NCBI GenBank assembly: GCA_017858295.1
Contig: JAFMBU010000002.1
Coordinates: 1 to 34,601 of the forward strand
Direction: 5' to 3'
Origin: Porticoccaceae bacterium
Lineage (GTDB): Bacteria > Pseudomonadota > Gammaproteobacteria > Pseudomonadales > Porticoccaceae
DNA: 34,601 bases
Numbering within the stretch: the stretch's first letter is position 1; the number at the start of each line of letters is the position of its first letter. The notes below the pieces were generated by a model. That model was not told where the DNA came from. It saw only the letters and a list, made by a program, of their open reading frames with translations, and did not search any database. The translations under genes were made by a program, and so were the position numbers. Shown here piece by piece: positions 1 through 8,768 of this stretch.

Positions 1-299
1 TTTAGGCAATACTCACATTCGCGACATTCTGCGGTGTACAGCGGAATCACATGATCACCTGGCTTGAGGCTCTTAACGCCCGGGCCTACTTCAACCACAA
101 CACCTGCACCCTCATGGCCCAAAATAGCGGGGAATGCGCCTTCGGGATCATCCCCAGACAGCGTAAATGCATCTGTATGACAGACACCCGTGGCTTTCAT
201 TTCGACCAGCACTTCCCCTGCTCTTGGCCCGTCGAGATCCACTTCTACCACTTCTAATGGTTTACCTGCGCCAAACGCTACTGCTGCCTTTGTTTTCAT
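1..299 (-). CDS. frmA: S-(hydroxymethyl)glutathione dehydrogenase / class III alcohol dehydrogenase, 5' part only
   Basis: This is the N-terminal ~99 residues of a zinc alcohol dehydrogenase; the rest lies beyond the left edge. The reverse strand starts at ATG 299 after an AGAGGA ribosome-binding site. Visible motifs are the catalytic zinc cysteine in TGVCHTDAF (Cys40), the GHEGAG motif (His62-Glu63), and three structural-zinc cysteines in AECRECEYC (Cys92, 95, 98); the fourth is cut off. The PLYTAEC sequence is typical of the glutathione-dependent formaldehyde class (FrmA/AdhC) rather than simple ethanol dehydrogenases. These cytosolic enzymes oxidise S-hydroxymethylglutathione with NAD+. 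Rieske-type O-demethylases release formaldehyde, so this gene could support the aromatic demethylation encoded further along, but the distance (about 19 kb) makes that link only inference. Confidence 0.9.
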   Translation of the reverse strand, partial: MKTKAAVAFGAGKPLEVVEVDLDGPRAGEVLVEMKATGVCHTDAFTLSGDDPEGAFPAILGHEGAGVVVEVGPGVKSLKPGDHVIPLYTAECRECEYCL

Positions 300-319
300 G
301 CTTTGAATCCTCTGGGAAA

Positions 320-331
320 TACTTATAAGTA
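320..331. promoter_or_regulatory. 12-bp perfect palindrome upstream of the class III alcohol dehydrogenase gene
   Basis: TACTTATAAGTA is a perfect palindrome about 21 bp upstream of the reverse-strand start codon at 299. It lies between the two divergent genes (alcohol dehydrogenase and amidohydrolase). It could be an operator or simply an AT-rich chance palindrome. No regulator gene is adjacent in the window. The remaining bases of this 158-bp intergenic gap show nothing else I can name. Confidence 0.3.
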
Positions 332-457
332 AAAGTTCTTGGCTGTAACTATGACCGGGTGAATGGTCGGATTGATTTCCATCTTAGGCGAAAAGCGGTT
401 ATTTTGCCTACCAGATTAGTTTCCTATAAGAATAAATAATACACATCAGGAAATATC

Positions 458-2197
458 ATGAGATCCGTAATAATTACTTACCTATGGCTATTAAGCTTTC
501 CCTTTGCCGGCAGTGCGGCATCCAGTGCCGAGAGCCTAGATATCAATAGCGTTACTGACGACTTGATCATCTTCACAGCGAAGAAAATTATCACCATGGA
601 ATCTGCCCTGCCTGAGGCCACCGCGGTGGCTGTCGCCAATGGTCGCATTGTCTCAGTGGGTTCATTGGAGTCTCTGAGTAGCTGGACAGGTCAAAAAGAC
701 GCCCGCATCGACCGTCGCTTTGAGGGCAAGGTGATTATGCCCGGCTTTATTGATCCCCATGTGCACCCTTCGCTGCCCGCGGTCCTGACACAGTTTCCGT
801 TTATTGCCCCAGATGATTGGTCATTACCAACGGGAGAGTTCCCTGGCGCCAAAACCCCCGAGGCGTATCTCAAACGTCTAAAACAGCTGGTTGCCGAGCA
901 CAGTGACGAAAGCGTTCCCTTTATTGCCTGGGGTTATCACCCACTGTGGCACGGGGACCTGTTTCGCGAGGAGCTCACCGCCCTGTTTCCCGGCCAACCA
1001 GTGATGCTGTGGCACAGATCCTTTCATGAAATTGTGGCCAATGATGCGGCGCTTGAGATGCTCGACATAAAACAAGCGGATCTGGCGGGCAATCCCTTAA
1101 CGGATTGGGCCAAGGGGCATTTCTATGAGAATGGGATGTACGCCCTAATCCCGAAAATGCCATTCCTGTTTGACCCTGCGCGCTTTGGCAGTGGTATGGA
1201 GAACTTTATTCAAATGGTTCATCAGGGTGGCGTGACCACAGCCTTGGATATGGGTACAGGTGTATTTGGCAATCCGGACGCTGAGATCGACTTGATTCGC
1301 CATACAGTTGAAACACTGCAGGCACCGGCTCGACTAATTCTGACGCCGATTATTACCGACTTTATAGGCCGCGGGGTGTCCATTGAGGATGCCTTGGTGC
1401 AAGTGGATAAATGGCGAGCACAAAACAGTCATAGAGTAATGTTCGACCGGCGCTTTAAACTGATGATTGATGGGGCTATTTACAGTGGTCTGGCCCAGTT
1501 TAAGTTTCCCGGTTATATCGATGGCCATCAGGGTGTATGGATGGTACCGGCTGAGGTGTCTCAGCAGTGGGCCCAGGCATTCTGGGATGCAGGCTATCAG
1601 ATTCACGCCCACACCAATGGCGATGGCAGCGCCGAGGTGTTGATTGATCTGTTAAAAACCCTGCAAAAAAATACGCCCAAAAGTGATCATCGCTTAGCGC
1701 TGGAACATTTCGCCTACACTACAGAAGATCAGAACCGACAGCTTGCGGAGCTCGGTGCAGTGGTCTCCGCCAATCCCTACTATCACTATATGCTCAGCGA
1801 TATGTACAGCGATCAATGGTTGGGTGCCGACCGTGGCAGCCAGATGGTACGCCTGGGTTCTCTTGAGCGGCTGGGCATGCCCTTCGCCTTTCATTCCGAC
1901 AGTCCTATGGCACCATTGGAACCCCTGACGCTGGTTTCTGCGGCAGTAAATCGCGTCACTATTAATGGCAATCTTACCGGCGCCAATGAGCGGGTCAGTC
2001 TCCACGCAGCTCTGCGCGCCATCACCATCGATGCAGCATGGGTAATGGGCTGGGAAGATGAGATTGGATCGATTCGCGCAGGTAAAAAAGCCGATTTTAC
2101 AATTCTTGAGGCCGACCCCTATCAGGTTGGGTCCAAAGACATAAAAGATATCAAAATTTGGGGCACTGTTTTTGAAGGACTGCCGGCGCCGTTATAG
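458..2197 (+). CDS. Exported metal-dependent amidohydrolase (YtcJ-like, amidohydrolase_3 family)
   Basis: A 579-residue protein with a probable signal peptide (hydrophobic residues ~4-20, cleavage near GSAAS), so probably periplasmic. The start has an AGGAAA site eight bases upstream. The amidohydrolase fold is indicated by GFIDPHVHPS, which holds the first metal-binding HxH, by IHAHTNGDG in the middle of the barrel, and by the late HSDSPMAPLEP motif carrying the probable catalytic aspartate. The C-terminal GSIRAGKKADFTILE is the usual return to the small beta domain. Length agrees with YtcJ-type enzymes (530-600 residues). Substrates of this family are mostly unknown; some hydrolyse amides or N-formyl compounds. 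Neighbouring genes on the same strand also encode exported hydrolases but are separated by more than 100 bp, so an operon is uncertain. Confidence 0.85.
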   Translation: MRSVIITYLWLLSFPFAGSAASSAESLDINSVTDDLIIFTAKKIITMESALPEATAVAVANGRIVSVGSLESLSSWTGQKDARIDRRFEGKVIMPGFIDPHVHPSLPAVLTQFPFIAPDDWSLPTGEFPGAKTPEAYLKRLKQLVAEHSDESVPFIAWGYHPLWHGDLFREELTALFPGQPVMLWHRSFHEIVANDAALEMLDIKQADLAGNPLTDWAKGHFYENGMYALIPKMPFLFDPARFGSGMENFIQMVHQGGVTTALDMGTGVFGNPDAEIDLIRHTVETLQAPARLILTPIITDFIGRGVSIEDALVQVDKWRAQNSHRVMFDRRFKLMIDGAIYSGLAQFKFPGYIDGHQGVWMVPAEVSQQWAQAFWDAGYQIHAHTNGDGSAEVLIDLLKTLQKNTPKSDHRLALEHFAYTTEDQNRQLAELGAVVSANPYYHYMLSDMYSDQWLGADRGSQMVRLGSLERLGMPFAFHSDSPMAPLEPLTLVSAAVNRVTINGNLTGANERVSLHAALRAITIDAAWVMGWEDEIGSIRAGKKADFTILEADPYQVGSKDIKDIKIWGTVFEGLPAPL

Positions 2198-2245
2198 TCG
2201 GCAAGTTACATCAAAAAACAGCAGGTCTGACGACTATTTAATCAA

Positions 2246-2290
2246 GCCCCAATGGGGCAGCCATTTTAGTCCCACCGGTCATAGGTGGGA
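2246..2290 (+). terminator. Two consecutive hairpins after the amidohydrolase gene, possible terminator
   Basis: GCCCC-AAT-GGGGC (2246-2258) is followed by a second perfect inverted repeat with arms TCCCACC and GGTGGGA (2270-2276 and 2284-2290) and a 7-base loop. They lie in the 161-bp gap between two plus-strand genes. A T-run (ATTTTTG) appears only about 17 bases after the second stem, so this is not a textbook intrinsic terminator. It could also act as a 5' leader structure for the downstream lipoprotein gene. Confidence 0.4.
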
Positions 2291-2358
2291 GTTTCGCTGG
2301 CGCATTTTTGTCGTTACTATTATCGGACTGGTACGTAAAAATAATAAGTAGAGGAAAC

Positions 2359-3762
2359 ATGAAAATGTTTAAAGCTCTCGTCAGATCACTATCGTTAATA
2401 CTCCTTCTAACCCTACTGGTTTCCTGTGGCGGCGGATCCAATCCGACTGCAACTGCAGGCCTGGCCACAGAGACAGATGAAACACCAGAGGTTGATCAAT
2501 CATTCGTCTGGCAAGAGGCCACGCCTGAATCTGTCGGTATGGATTCTGTGTTATTAGGGCAGGCTTTTGATCAGGCTTTTGTCGATGGTAGCTACACTCA
2601 AGCCGCCCTGGTAGTCAAAGACGATAAACTGATCTACGAGCGCTACCGAGGCATTCTGCCAACAGAAGCGGCCAACCTCACGGCGACCACTGTTCTCGAC
2701 AGCCAAGCAGGCTACGGCACCCGCGATAGAGACAGCCTTGCAACTTCCTGGTCAACGGCAAAATCCTTTACCAGTGTGTTGGTCGCGATTGCCATTGAAC
2801 AGGGTTTTATCGAATCACTCTCGGAACCGGCCTCAACTTATATAGATGAATGGCAAGGGGATGACAGAGCCGCAATCACAATTCGCAATCTCTTGGATAT
2901 GCGCTCTGGGCTGCCACTAGTTTGTTATGACGTTGCCGGACAAAGTCTCGGCGTCTGCACCAATGCTGGCGCCGCTGGCGGTGATTTAATTTTCTCCAAC
3001 AATCAGATGTCCGCCTGTATTGATCGCCCACTAGCAGCCACCAATGTCAACCAACCCTGGCATACAACTGGGGCAATCTGGCAGTCCGGCTACTGGCTCT
3101 ATTCTAATTGCGACACCATGGTACTGGGGGAAATTCTCTACCGAGCCACAGGCCAGGACCTGCAGACTTACGCCGACCTGCAGCTGTTTTCTAAGATCGG
3201 TATGCAAGCCCAATGGTGGCGAGACAACGATGGCACTAGTCAGGTGGATGGCAATTATTTAGCCTATTGCTGTCTCGATGCGACGCCACGTGATTTTGCA
3301 AGATTTGGGCAGTTACTGCTGAATAATGGCCTATGGGATAGTGAACAGGTGATTCCCAGTGCTTACGTGGACAATATCAAAAACATTACTCTCGATTCTG
3401 TAGTGACTGAAATAGGCGGTGGAATATTTAGCTACGGGCTGAAATTTTGGAGCATAATCCCTGAAGTCCAAGAGGATGGTGTGGTTTATCCACTGCCGAA
3501 TACGCTGATTTCAACCACCGGCTTTGATGGTCAGTACATCAGCATAGATTTTGACAACAATATTGTGGTGGTGCGAAATAGCCTTTACAGCCCGATTATA
3601 AATGCCTCCGATGAACGGAAAATGACCATCACAGCAAGTGACTTGGGCGCATCTAGCCTAGTTGGCTCTTTACCCAGAGGCCTGGCCTTAACTGCCGGAT
3701 CTAGCTATGTGCACCAAAGGCTTCTCTATGGAGTCAATAAATCCATTATCGCGTCAGACTAA
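2359..3762 (+). CDS. Serine hydrolase lipoprotein, class C beta-lactamase fold
   Basis: A 467-residue protein. I place the start at ATG 2359, which follows GAGGAAAC and begins directly with a lipoprotein signal; an in-frame ATG at 2308 would put an unlikely charged extension before it. The lipobox LVSC gives lipidation at Cys23 and a periplasmic membrane anchor. The beta-lactamase/penicillin-binding fold is supported by STAK (Ser132-Lys135), the nucleophile motif, by YSN (Tyr248-Asn250), the second active-site motif, and by a late TTGFDGQY segment in the place of the KTG/HxG motif. Such proteins are usually esterases, peptidases or amidases rather than true beta-lactamases. The substrate is not predictable from the sequence. 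A weak hairpin lies after the stop. Confidence 0.85.
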   Translation: MKMFKALVRSLSLILLLTLLVSCGGGSNPTATAGLATETDETPEVDQSFVWQEATPESVGMDSVLLGQAFDQAFVDGSYTQAALVVKDDKLIYERYRGILPTEAANLTATTVLDSQAGYGTRDRDSLATSWSTAKSFTSVLVAIAIEQGFIESLSEPASTYIDEWQGDDRAAITIRNLLDMRSGLPLVCYDVAGQSLGVCTNAGAAGGDLIFSNNQMSACIDRPLAATNVNQPWHTTGAIWQSGYWLYSNCDTMVLGEILYRATGQDLQTYADLQLFSKIGMQAQWWRDNDGTSQVDGNYLAYCCLDATPRDFARFGQLLLNNGLWDSEQVIPSAYVDNIKNITLDSVVTEIGGGIFSYGLKFWSIIPEVQEDGVVYPLPNTLISTTGFDGQYISIDFDNNIVVVRNSLYSPIINASDERKMTITASDLGASSLVGSLPRGLALTAGSSYVHQRLLYGVNKSIIASD

Positions 3763-3815
3763 CTGGGGCCGTTTCGCCCACAAACAATTTTAATCATAAT
3801 AAAAAAGGTAATACC

Positions 3816-4181
3816 ATGAGCGACATTATTCTCTACGTACTAGCACTGACTCTCTTTCAAATCTGGCTGCTACCTATGGCCGTCAATTTAAAAAATAGCG
3901 CTTACCTGCTCTCCAACCGCGATGAAGAAGTTGAAACCTCGGTGACCTTTCAACGGATCAAACGCGCCGCCGCCAATCTTCAAGAAACCCTGCCCATTTT
4001 TCTTACTCTGGCACTTTTATCCATGATTATGGATGTCGATATGACTCAGGCTGCGACTGCCTGGTTGGCACTGCGTGTTATTCATCTGGCTTGCTATAGC
4101 CTTGGCTTTGCCATGCTTCGCAGCCTTAGCTGGGTCGGCTCCGTGATTGCACTGATCTACATGGCGCTGCAGTTAGTCTAG
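3816..4181 (+). CDS. MAPEG-family small integral membrane protein
   Basis: A 121-residue protein with about four hydrophobic segments (roughly residues 3-22, 57-75, 78-95, 100-120). The motif RIKRAAANLQETLPIF matches the RA.N..E..P.F signature of the MAPEG family (membrane-associated proteins in eicosanoid and glutathione metabolism). Start ATG 3816 has AAAGGT upstream. Bacterial members of this size are mostly uncharacterised; glutathione-transferase or peroxidase activity is known for some relatives only. It lies 53 bp after the serine hydrolase gene and may be co-transcribed with it. Confidence 0.75.
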   Translation: MSDIILYVLALTLFQIWLLPMAVNLKNSAYLLSNRDEEVETSVTFQRIKRAAANLQETLPIFLTLALLSMIMDVDMTQAATAWLALRVIHLACYSLGFAMLRSLSWVGSVIALIYMALQLV

Positions 4182-4240
4182 GCGATCCTGACCTTTTAAA
4201 AACAACCTTTAAAACCAGTTTTTTACAACAATAGGTGCCA

Positions 4241-4263
4241 GGCGTTGTGACATAGACAACGCC
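4241..4263. other. Perfect 8-bp inverted repeat in the leader of the DUF3604 gene
   Basis: Arms GGCGTTGT and ACAACGCC are separated by GACATAG and end 22 bases before the ATG at 4286. With no T-tract it is unlikely to be an efficient intrinsic terminator for the MAPEG gene. A leader hairpin or operator is equally possible. Confidence 0.4.
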
Positions 4264-4285
4264 CAGTCACCAATGGAAAAATACT

Positions 4286-6238
4286 ATGCGCACCAAAATC
4301 TCTTTAGCACTAGGAATATTATTACTCACAGCTTGCAGTGGACCAGATGACTCATCCACCGTCAGCAATGAGCAAGCAGCAGCCACTGCTGCTGCAGCTC
4401 AGTCCGATACCTGCGACAATTTTAATGTCGATGGCACTGCACTATTTGGCGATCTGCATGTTCACACCAGCTACTCCTTTGACGCCGCGGCCAATAGCCT
4501 GGGCACCACACCTACAGATGCTCACCGCTATGCCCGGGGTGAAGCCATACCGTTTTTCCCAGTGGATAAGCAGGGTGTTCCCCTAGGCTCAGTAAAGATT
4601 GATCGACCATTGGACTTTCTTGCAGTCACAGATCACGGTGAATTTCTCGGCGAGCGAGCACTGTGTCGCACCGAAGGCTCACCGGCCTACGCCACGACTT
4701 TCTGTAAAAATTATCGCGCCAATGAGCGTCAGGGCATGATGATGCTGGGCTCGGTGATCACCACCGAAACCCCGGAGCGAATTGAAGAGATCTGCGGCGC
4801 CGATGGCAGCCAATGCAGTGACTATGCCGAGTCACCTTGGCAGGATATTCAGTTGGCGGCCAATAAAGCCAATGCTCCCTGCGAATTCACCAGTTTTATC
4901 GCCTATGAGTACACAGGTACACCGGGCACATCGAACTATCACCGCAATGTTATTTTTCGCGACAACAATGTTCCCGCCAAACCGGTTAGCTATATAGATG
5001 CGCCTATAGATAGCAAACTCTGGTCGGCACTGGATGCGGTCTGTGATATTGCCGAGGGTTGTGACTATCTGACTATTCCTCACAATTCCAACCTGGCCAA
5101 CGGACGTATGGCGCCCTATATGCAGCTTGAAGATACCACTGAAGCCAAGCGTGCCTATGCCACAGCCCGTTTAAAGCGCGAGCCCATAATGGAGATCTTC
5201 CAGCATAAAGGCGGCTCCGAATGCATCAATGGATTGAGCAGTGTCTTTGGCGCACCTGATGAGCTCTGTGAAGTCGAAGCAGTGCGACGCATGGGCGAAG
5301 ATAAAACCTATGCCACTCGCAGCTTGTCCGAGGGTACTCTGACTATGGGTCAGGCATCTGAAGTGACCGCAGAATGTGAGCCTGGCCAGACCGGCAGCAA
5401 TGGCATGCTCGGTGCTGGCTGCGTTCATCCTACTGACTTCCAACGCTCGGGCCTATTGGTGGGTCTGCTCGAAGAACAGTCGATCGGTTTAAATCCGGTT
5501 AAGCTCGGCACCATTGCCGCCACTGATACTCACTCAAGTACTCCAGGTGCCGTTATTGAAAGCGCTTGGACTGGTGCTGTGACTGGCGAATCAAACCCGG
5601 CTGAGCGACTCAAGCCAGGCCTGCTTACCAGTGGTATTGATGGCAACCCAGGCGGTTTGGCCGGTGTCTGGGCAAAGGAAAATACCCGCGATGGCGTCTT
5701 TGATGCCATGTTGCGCAAAGAAGTGTTTGGTACTTCAGGTCCGCGTATCCGACCGCGCCTGTTCGCTGGCTGGGATCTTAAACAGGGTCTCTGTGAAGCT
5801 CCAGATATGGTTGCTCAAGCCTATGCCTCTGGCGTTCCTATGGGCGCTGATTTAGTGGCTGCTGGGGACAGCGGCAAAGCACCGAGCCTGCTCGCCTACG
5901 CCGCTAAGGATCCAGATGGCAAGCCACTGGTCGCGTTGCACCTGATCAAGGGTTGGATTGATGGTGAAGGCAAAATGCACAATGAGGTAATAACTGTAGC
6001 CGAAGCAGAAACTGGCGCTGACAGTCTCTGTGTGGTGTATAGGGATAACAACTTTGACGCCAGTCAGTCAGCCTATTATTACCTGCGCGCCGTAGAGCCT
6101 GAGACGGCCCGCTGGCACACCTATGACTGTGCAGCATTGGCTGAGGCTGATCGACCCGAGGTTTGCTCTAACGGCGCTTATCCTGACAAGGTTCGCGAGA
6201 TGGCTTGGACCTCGCCGATCTGGTATCAGGGCCAGTAA
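4286..6238 (+). CDS. DUF3604 domain lipoprotein (PHP-like metal-binding hydrolase fold)
   Basis: A 650-residue protein with a lipoprotein signal (LLLTACSG, lipidated Cys17) and a low-complexity alanine-rich linker before the domain. The sequence FGDLHVHTSYSFDA (His58, His60) and DFLAVTDHGEFLG are the metal-binding motifs of DUF3604 and resemble PHP-type phosphoesterases; a third likely metal-binding stretch is IAATDTHSSTPG. The length matches typical DUF3604 proteins. The reaction is not known for the family. Proteins of this type are common in marine gammaproteobacteria with many exported hydrolases. It ends only 2 bp before the stop of the convergent acyl-CoA synthetase gene, leaving no room for a separate terminator. 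Confidence 0.85.
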   Translation: MRTKISLALGILLLTACSGPDDSSTVSNEQAAATAAAAQSDTCDNFNVDGTALFGDLHVHTSYSFDAAANSLGTTPTDAHRYARGEAIPFFPVDKQGVPLGSVKIDRPLDFLAVTDHGEFLGERALCRTEGSPAYATTFCKNYRANERQGMMMLGSVITTETPERIEEICGADGSQCSDYAESPWQDIQLAANKANAPCEFTSFIAYEYTGTPGTSNYHRNVIFRDNNVPAKPVSYIDAPIDSKLWSALDAVCDIAEGCDYLTIPHNSNLANGRMAPYMQLEDTTEAKRAYATARLKREPIMEIFQHKGGSECINGLSSVFGAPDELCEVEAVRRMGEDKTYATRSLSEGTLTMGQASEVTAECEPGQTGSNGMLGAGCVHPTDFQRSGLLVGLLEEQSIGLNPVKLGTIAATDTHSSTPGAVIESAWTGAVTGESNPAERLKPGLLTSGIDGNPGGLAGVWAKENTRDGVFDAMLRKEVFGTSGPRIRPRLFAGWDLKQGLCEAPDMVAQAYASGVPMGADLVAAGDSGKAPSLLAYAAKDPDGKPLVALHLIKGWIDGEGKMHNEVITVAEAETGADSLCVVYRDNNFDASQSAYYYLRAVEPETARWHTYDCAALAEADRPEVCSNGAYPDKVREMAWTSPIWYQGQ

Positions 6239-6240
6239 GT

Positions 6241-7893
6241 CTAATCGGCCGCCGTCGCAAGGCGCGCGGCCTGCTGGCGCAGTAGAAACTTTTGCACCTT
6301 GCCCGTGGACGTCTTGGCGATAGCGCCGATTACATAGCGACGCGGCACTTTAAAACCCGCCAGATGCTCTTTGCACCAGGCGGTTAAATCCTCTATTGAG
6401 ACATCACTGCCCTGTGCCAGTTCGACAAAGGCGCAGGGTGTCTCCCCCCACTTGTTATCTGGCATAGCCACCACTGCGGCGGCGACTATCTGCGGATGCT
6501 TGTGCAATACCTCTTCAACTTCGATCGATGAAATATTTTCACCACCGGAAATAATAATATCCTTGGAGCGGTCTTTTAGCTGAATATAACCATCGGGATA
6601 GACCACGCCAAGATCGCCGGAATGAAACCAGCCACCTTTAAAAGCCTCATCGGTGGCGGCGCGGTTCTTCAGATAACCTTTCATCACCACATTGCCGCGA
6701 AACATCACTTCACCTAGGGTCTCGCCGTCCCGGGGAACCGGCTCTAAGGTCTCTGGGTCTAGTACATCCAGTTCTTCCAGCGCATGGTAGCGAACGCCCT
6801 GACGCGCCTTTAACGATGCCTGTTGTTGCGCCGGCAATGTCTCCCACTCACTGTTCCAGTCATTCACCACCGCCGGGCCATAGACCTCGGTCAGACCATA
6901 GAGATGGGTGACGTTAAAGCCCGCCTCACGCATATCGGCCAGCACTCTTTCGGGGGGCGGGGCAGCGGCGGTAAAAAAGTCTACCTGTCGTTGCAGCGGG
7001 CGTTTAACCTCTGGTTCGGCATTTAAAATGGTCGACATGACTACAGGTGCGCCGCACAGATGGGTGACCTGATGTTGATCCAGTGCCCTCCAGATGGCGT
7101 CAGCACGCACTTCGCGCAAACAGACATGGGTGCCGCTCACTGCGGACAGGGTCCAGGGAAAACACCAGCCATTGCAGTGAAACATCGGCAGGGTCCAGAG
7201 ATAGACTGCATGTTTAGGGATCGACGCGGTAATCGCATTGCCCTGGGCCAATAGGCAGGCACCACGATGATGATAGACCACACCTTTAGGGTCGCCGGTG
7301 GTGCCGGAGGTGTAATTGACGCTGATGGCATCCCACTCATTGTTGGGCATCAGCCAGGCAAATTCAGCATCGCCACCGCTCACCAGTTCTTCGTAATCCT
7401 CGGTTCCCAGTCTTTCACCTGTTTGCCTGTTCTCTGCAGCCAGTACCGGATCAGCATAATCAATCAGCAGCGGAGTGACCTGAGTGGTCTCAAGAGCAGC
7501 GGCTATGGTCGATGAAAAACCGGTATCAGTGATCAGCAGTTTGCTCTCCGCATGATCCAACTGAAAGGCGATAACACCGGCATCCAGTCTGGTGTTCAAG
7601 GCATGTAACACAGCCCCACACATCGGCACTGCATAGTGCGCCTCAAGCATCGGCGGAGTATTCGCCAGCATCGCCGAGACCGTGTCGCCGCGCCCAATGC
7701 CGCGAGCAGTCAGCGCCGAGGCCAACTGTCGGCAGCGGCGGTAAAACTCAGCATAGGTAATTTCCAGGCCACCATAGACAATGGCGATGCGCTCGGGAAA
7801 TACCGTGGCGGCGCGCTCGAGAAACGTCAGGGGTGTCAGGGGTTGGTAGTTGGCCTGATTTTGCTCGAGATCCTGATCGTAGATACTGGCCAT
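6241..7893 (-). CDS. Acyl-CoA synthetase (AMP-forming, ANL superfamily)
   Basis: A 550-residue adenylate-forming enzyme that would activate a carboxylic acid to its CoA thioester with ATP in the cytosol. Motifs in order: phosphate loop YTSGTTGDPKG (194-204), aromatic/adenine motif YGLTEVYG, HSGDLGVVYPDGYI, the hinge DRSKDIIISGGENIS, and the catalytic lysine in KTSTGK (about Lys532). The opening PLTPLTFLERAA..FPER is typical of the medium-chain/plant AAE1-like branch. This branch does not correspond closely to the DMSP-pathway ligase DmdB as I remember that protein, so I do not name it so. It is the last gene of a four-gene minus-strand operon, 38 bp after the crotonase. Confidence 0.9.
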   Translation of the reverse strand: MASIYDQDLEQNQANYQPLTPLTFLERAATVFPERIAIVYGGLEITYAEFYRRCRQLASALTARGIGRGDTVSAMLANTPPMLEAHYAVPMCGAVLHALNTRLDAGVIAFQLDHAESKLLITDTGFSSTIAAALETTQVTPLLIDYADPVLAAENRQTGERLGTEDYEELVSGGDAEFAWLMPNNEWDAISVNYTSGTTGDPKGVVYHHRGACLLAQGNAITASIPKHAVYLWTLPMFHCNGWCFPWTLSAVSGTHVCLREVRADAIWRALDQHQVTHLCGAPVVMSTILNAEPEVKRPLQRQVDFFTAAAPPPERVLADMREAGFNVTHLYGLTEVYGPAVVNDWNSEWETLPAQQQASLKARQGVRYHALEELDVLDPETLEPVPRDGETLGEVMFRGNVVMKGYLKNRAATDEAFKGGWFHSGDLGVVYPDGYIQLKDRSKDIIISGGENISSIEVEEVLHKHPQIVAAAVVAMPDNKWGETPCAFVELAQGSDVSIEDLTAWCKEHLAGFKVPRRYVIGAIAKTSTGKVQKFLLRQQAARLATAAD

Positions 7894-7931
7894 GGACTAA
7901 CTCCCCTAGAGAATATATTACAGCGCGGTAA

Positions 7932-8738
7932 TCACTTGTCCTGCCAGACCGGCACGCGTTTTTCAACAAAGGCACCAATGCCCTCTTCGGCGTCATGGGC
8001 AAGCATATTGTCGACCATAACCTGTGATGTGTAGCTGTAGGCATCATCAAGCGGCATAGTCGCCTGCTGATAGAAAGCGCGCTTGCCCACCGCCAATGTC
8101 ATACTCGATTTGCTGGCCATTTTTGCCGCCAGCGCCATAGTCTGCTCAGTCAGATCATCGGCAATGACTGCGCGATTGATCAATCCAATCTGCTCAGCTT
8201 TCTCGGCACTGATCATATCGCCGGTCAAGAGCATCTCCATGGCATGCTTGTTCGACACATTGCGCGACAGTGCCACCATTGGTGTGGAGCAGAACAGGCC
8301 GATATTGACGCCGGGAGTGGCAAAGCGCGCAGTCTCTGCAGCCAACGCCAGATCACAGCTTGCCACTAGCTGACAGCCGGCGGCGGTGGCCACACCAGCC
8401 ACTTCGGCAACAACCGGTTTAGGGTTGTTGACGATCAGTTGCATCACCGAAGCACAGGTGTCAAACAGCTGTTTAAAGTAAGCCTGGCCGCCATCAGCGG
8501 CGCTGCGAGCAGCCGTAATTTCTTTTAGATCATGACCTGCACAAAATGCCGGACCATTGGCCGCCAAGACAATCACTCTTATGGATGGATCCAGCGCCGC
8601 TTCGGAGAACACCTGCGCCAGTTGTGTCAGCATTATTTCAGAGAGCGCGTTGCGACGTTTTTGATCGTTTAGCGTCAGCCTCAAAACACCGTCGACCATC
8701 TCTTGCAACAGGATTTCACTGTTGTTTGGGTTTTCCAT
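7932..8738 (-). CDS. Enoyl-CoA hydratase/isomerase family protein, ECHDC3-like
   Basis: A 268-residue crotonase-fold protein. FCAGHDLKEI (65-74) and the stretch NIGLFCSTPMVAL closely resemble the vertebrate ECHDC3 type. In classical enoyl-CoA hydratase the two catalytic glutamates lie in GGGCELA and QPEI; here the aligned positions are Gln123 (AAGCQLV) and Gly143 (TPGV), so ordinary hydration of a 2-enoyl-CoA is doubtful. It may be an isomerase, thioesterase-like or non-catalytic crotonase. It lies between an acyl-CoA synthetase and a CoA-binding protein in one operon, which suggests a CoA-thioester substrate. Confidence 0.85.
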   Translation of the reverse strand: MENPNNSEILLQEMVDGVLRLTLNDQKRRNALSEIMLTQLAQVFSEAALDPSIRVIVLAANGPAFCAGHDLKEITAARSAADGGQAYFKQLFDTCASVMQLIVNNPKPVVAEVAGVATAAGCQLVASCDLALAAETARFATPGVNIGLFCSTPMVALSRNVSNKHAMEMLLTGDMISAEKAEQIGLINRAVIADDLTEQTMALAAKMASKSSMTLAVGKRAFYQQATMPLDDAYSYTSQVMVDNMLAHDAEEGIGAFVEKRVPVWQDK

Positions 8739-8768
8739 AGTTGTGCTCCGGACTGATTAGAAGTTTAT

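Noticed and set aside
2308-2358. Upstream in-frame start for the serine hydrolase lipoprotein.
   Set aside because: ATG 2359 has GAGGAAAC before it and starts directly with a clean lipoprotein signal; the extension would bury that signal.
5171-5443. Long reverse-strand open frames inside the DUF3604 gene and inside other large genes.
   Set aside because: They are antisense shadows with no ribosome-binding site, no recognisable domain and no conserved motif.
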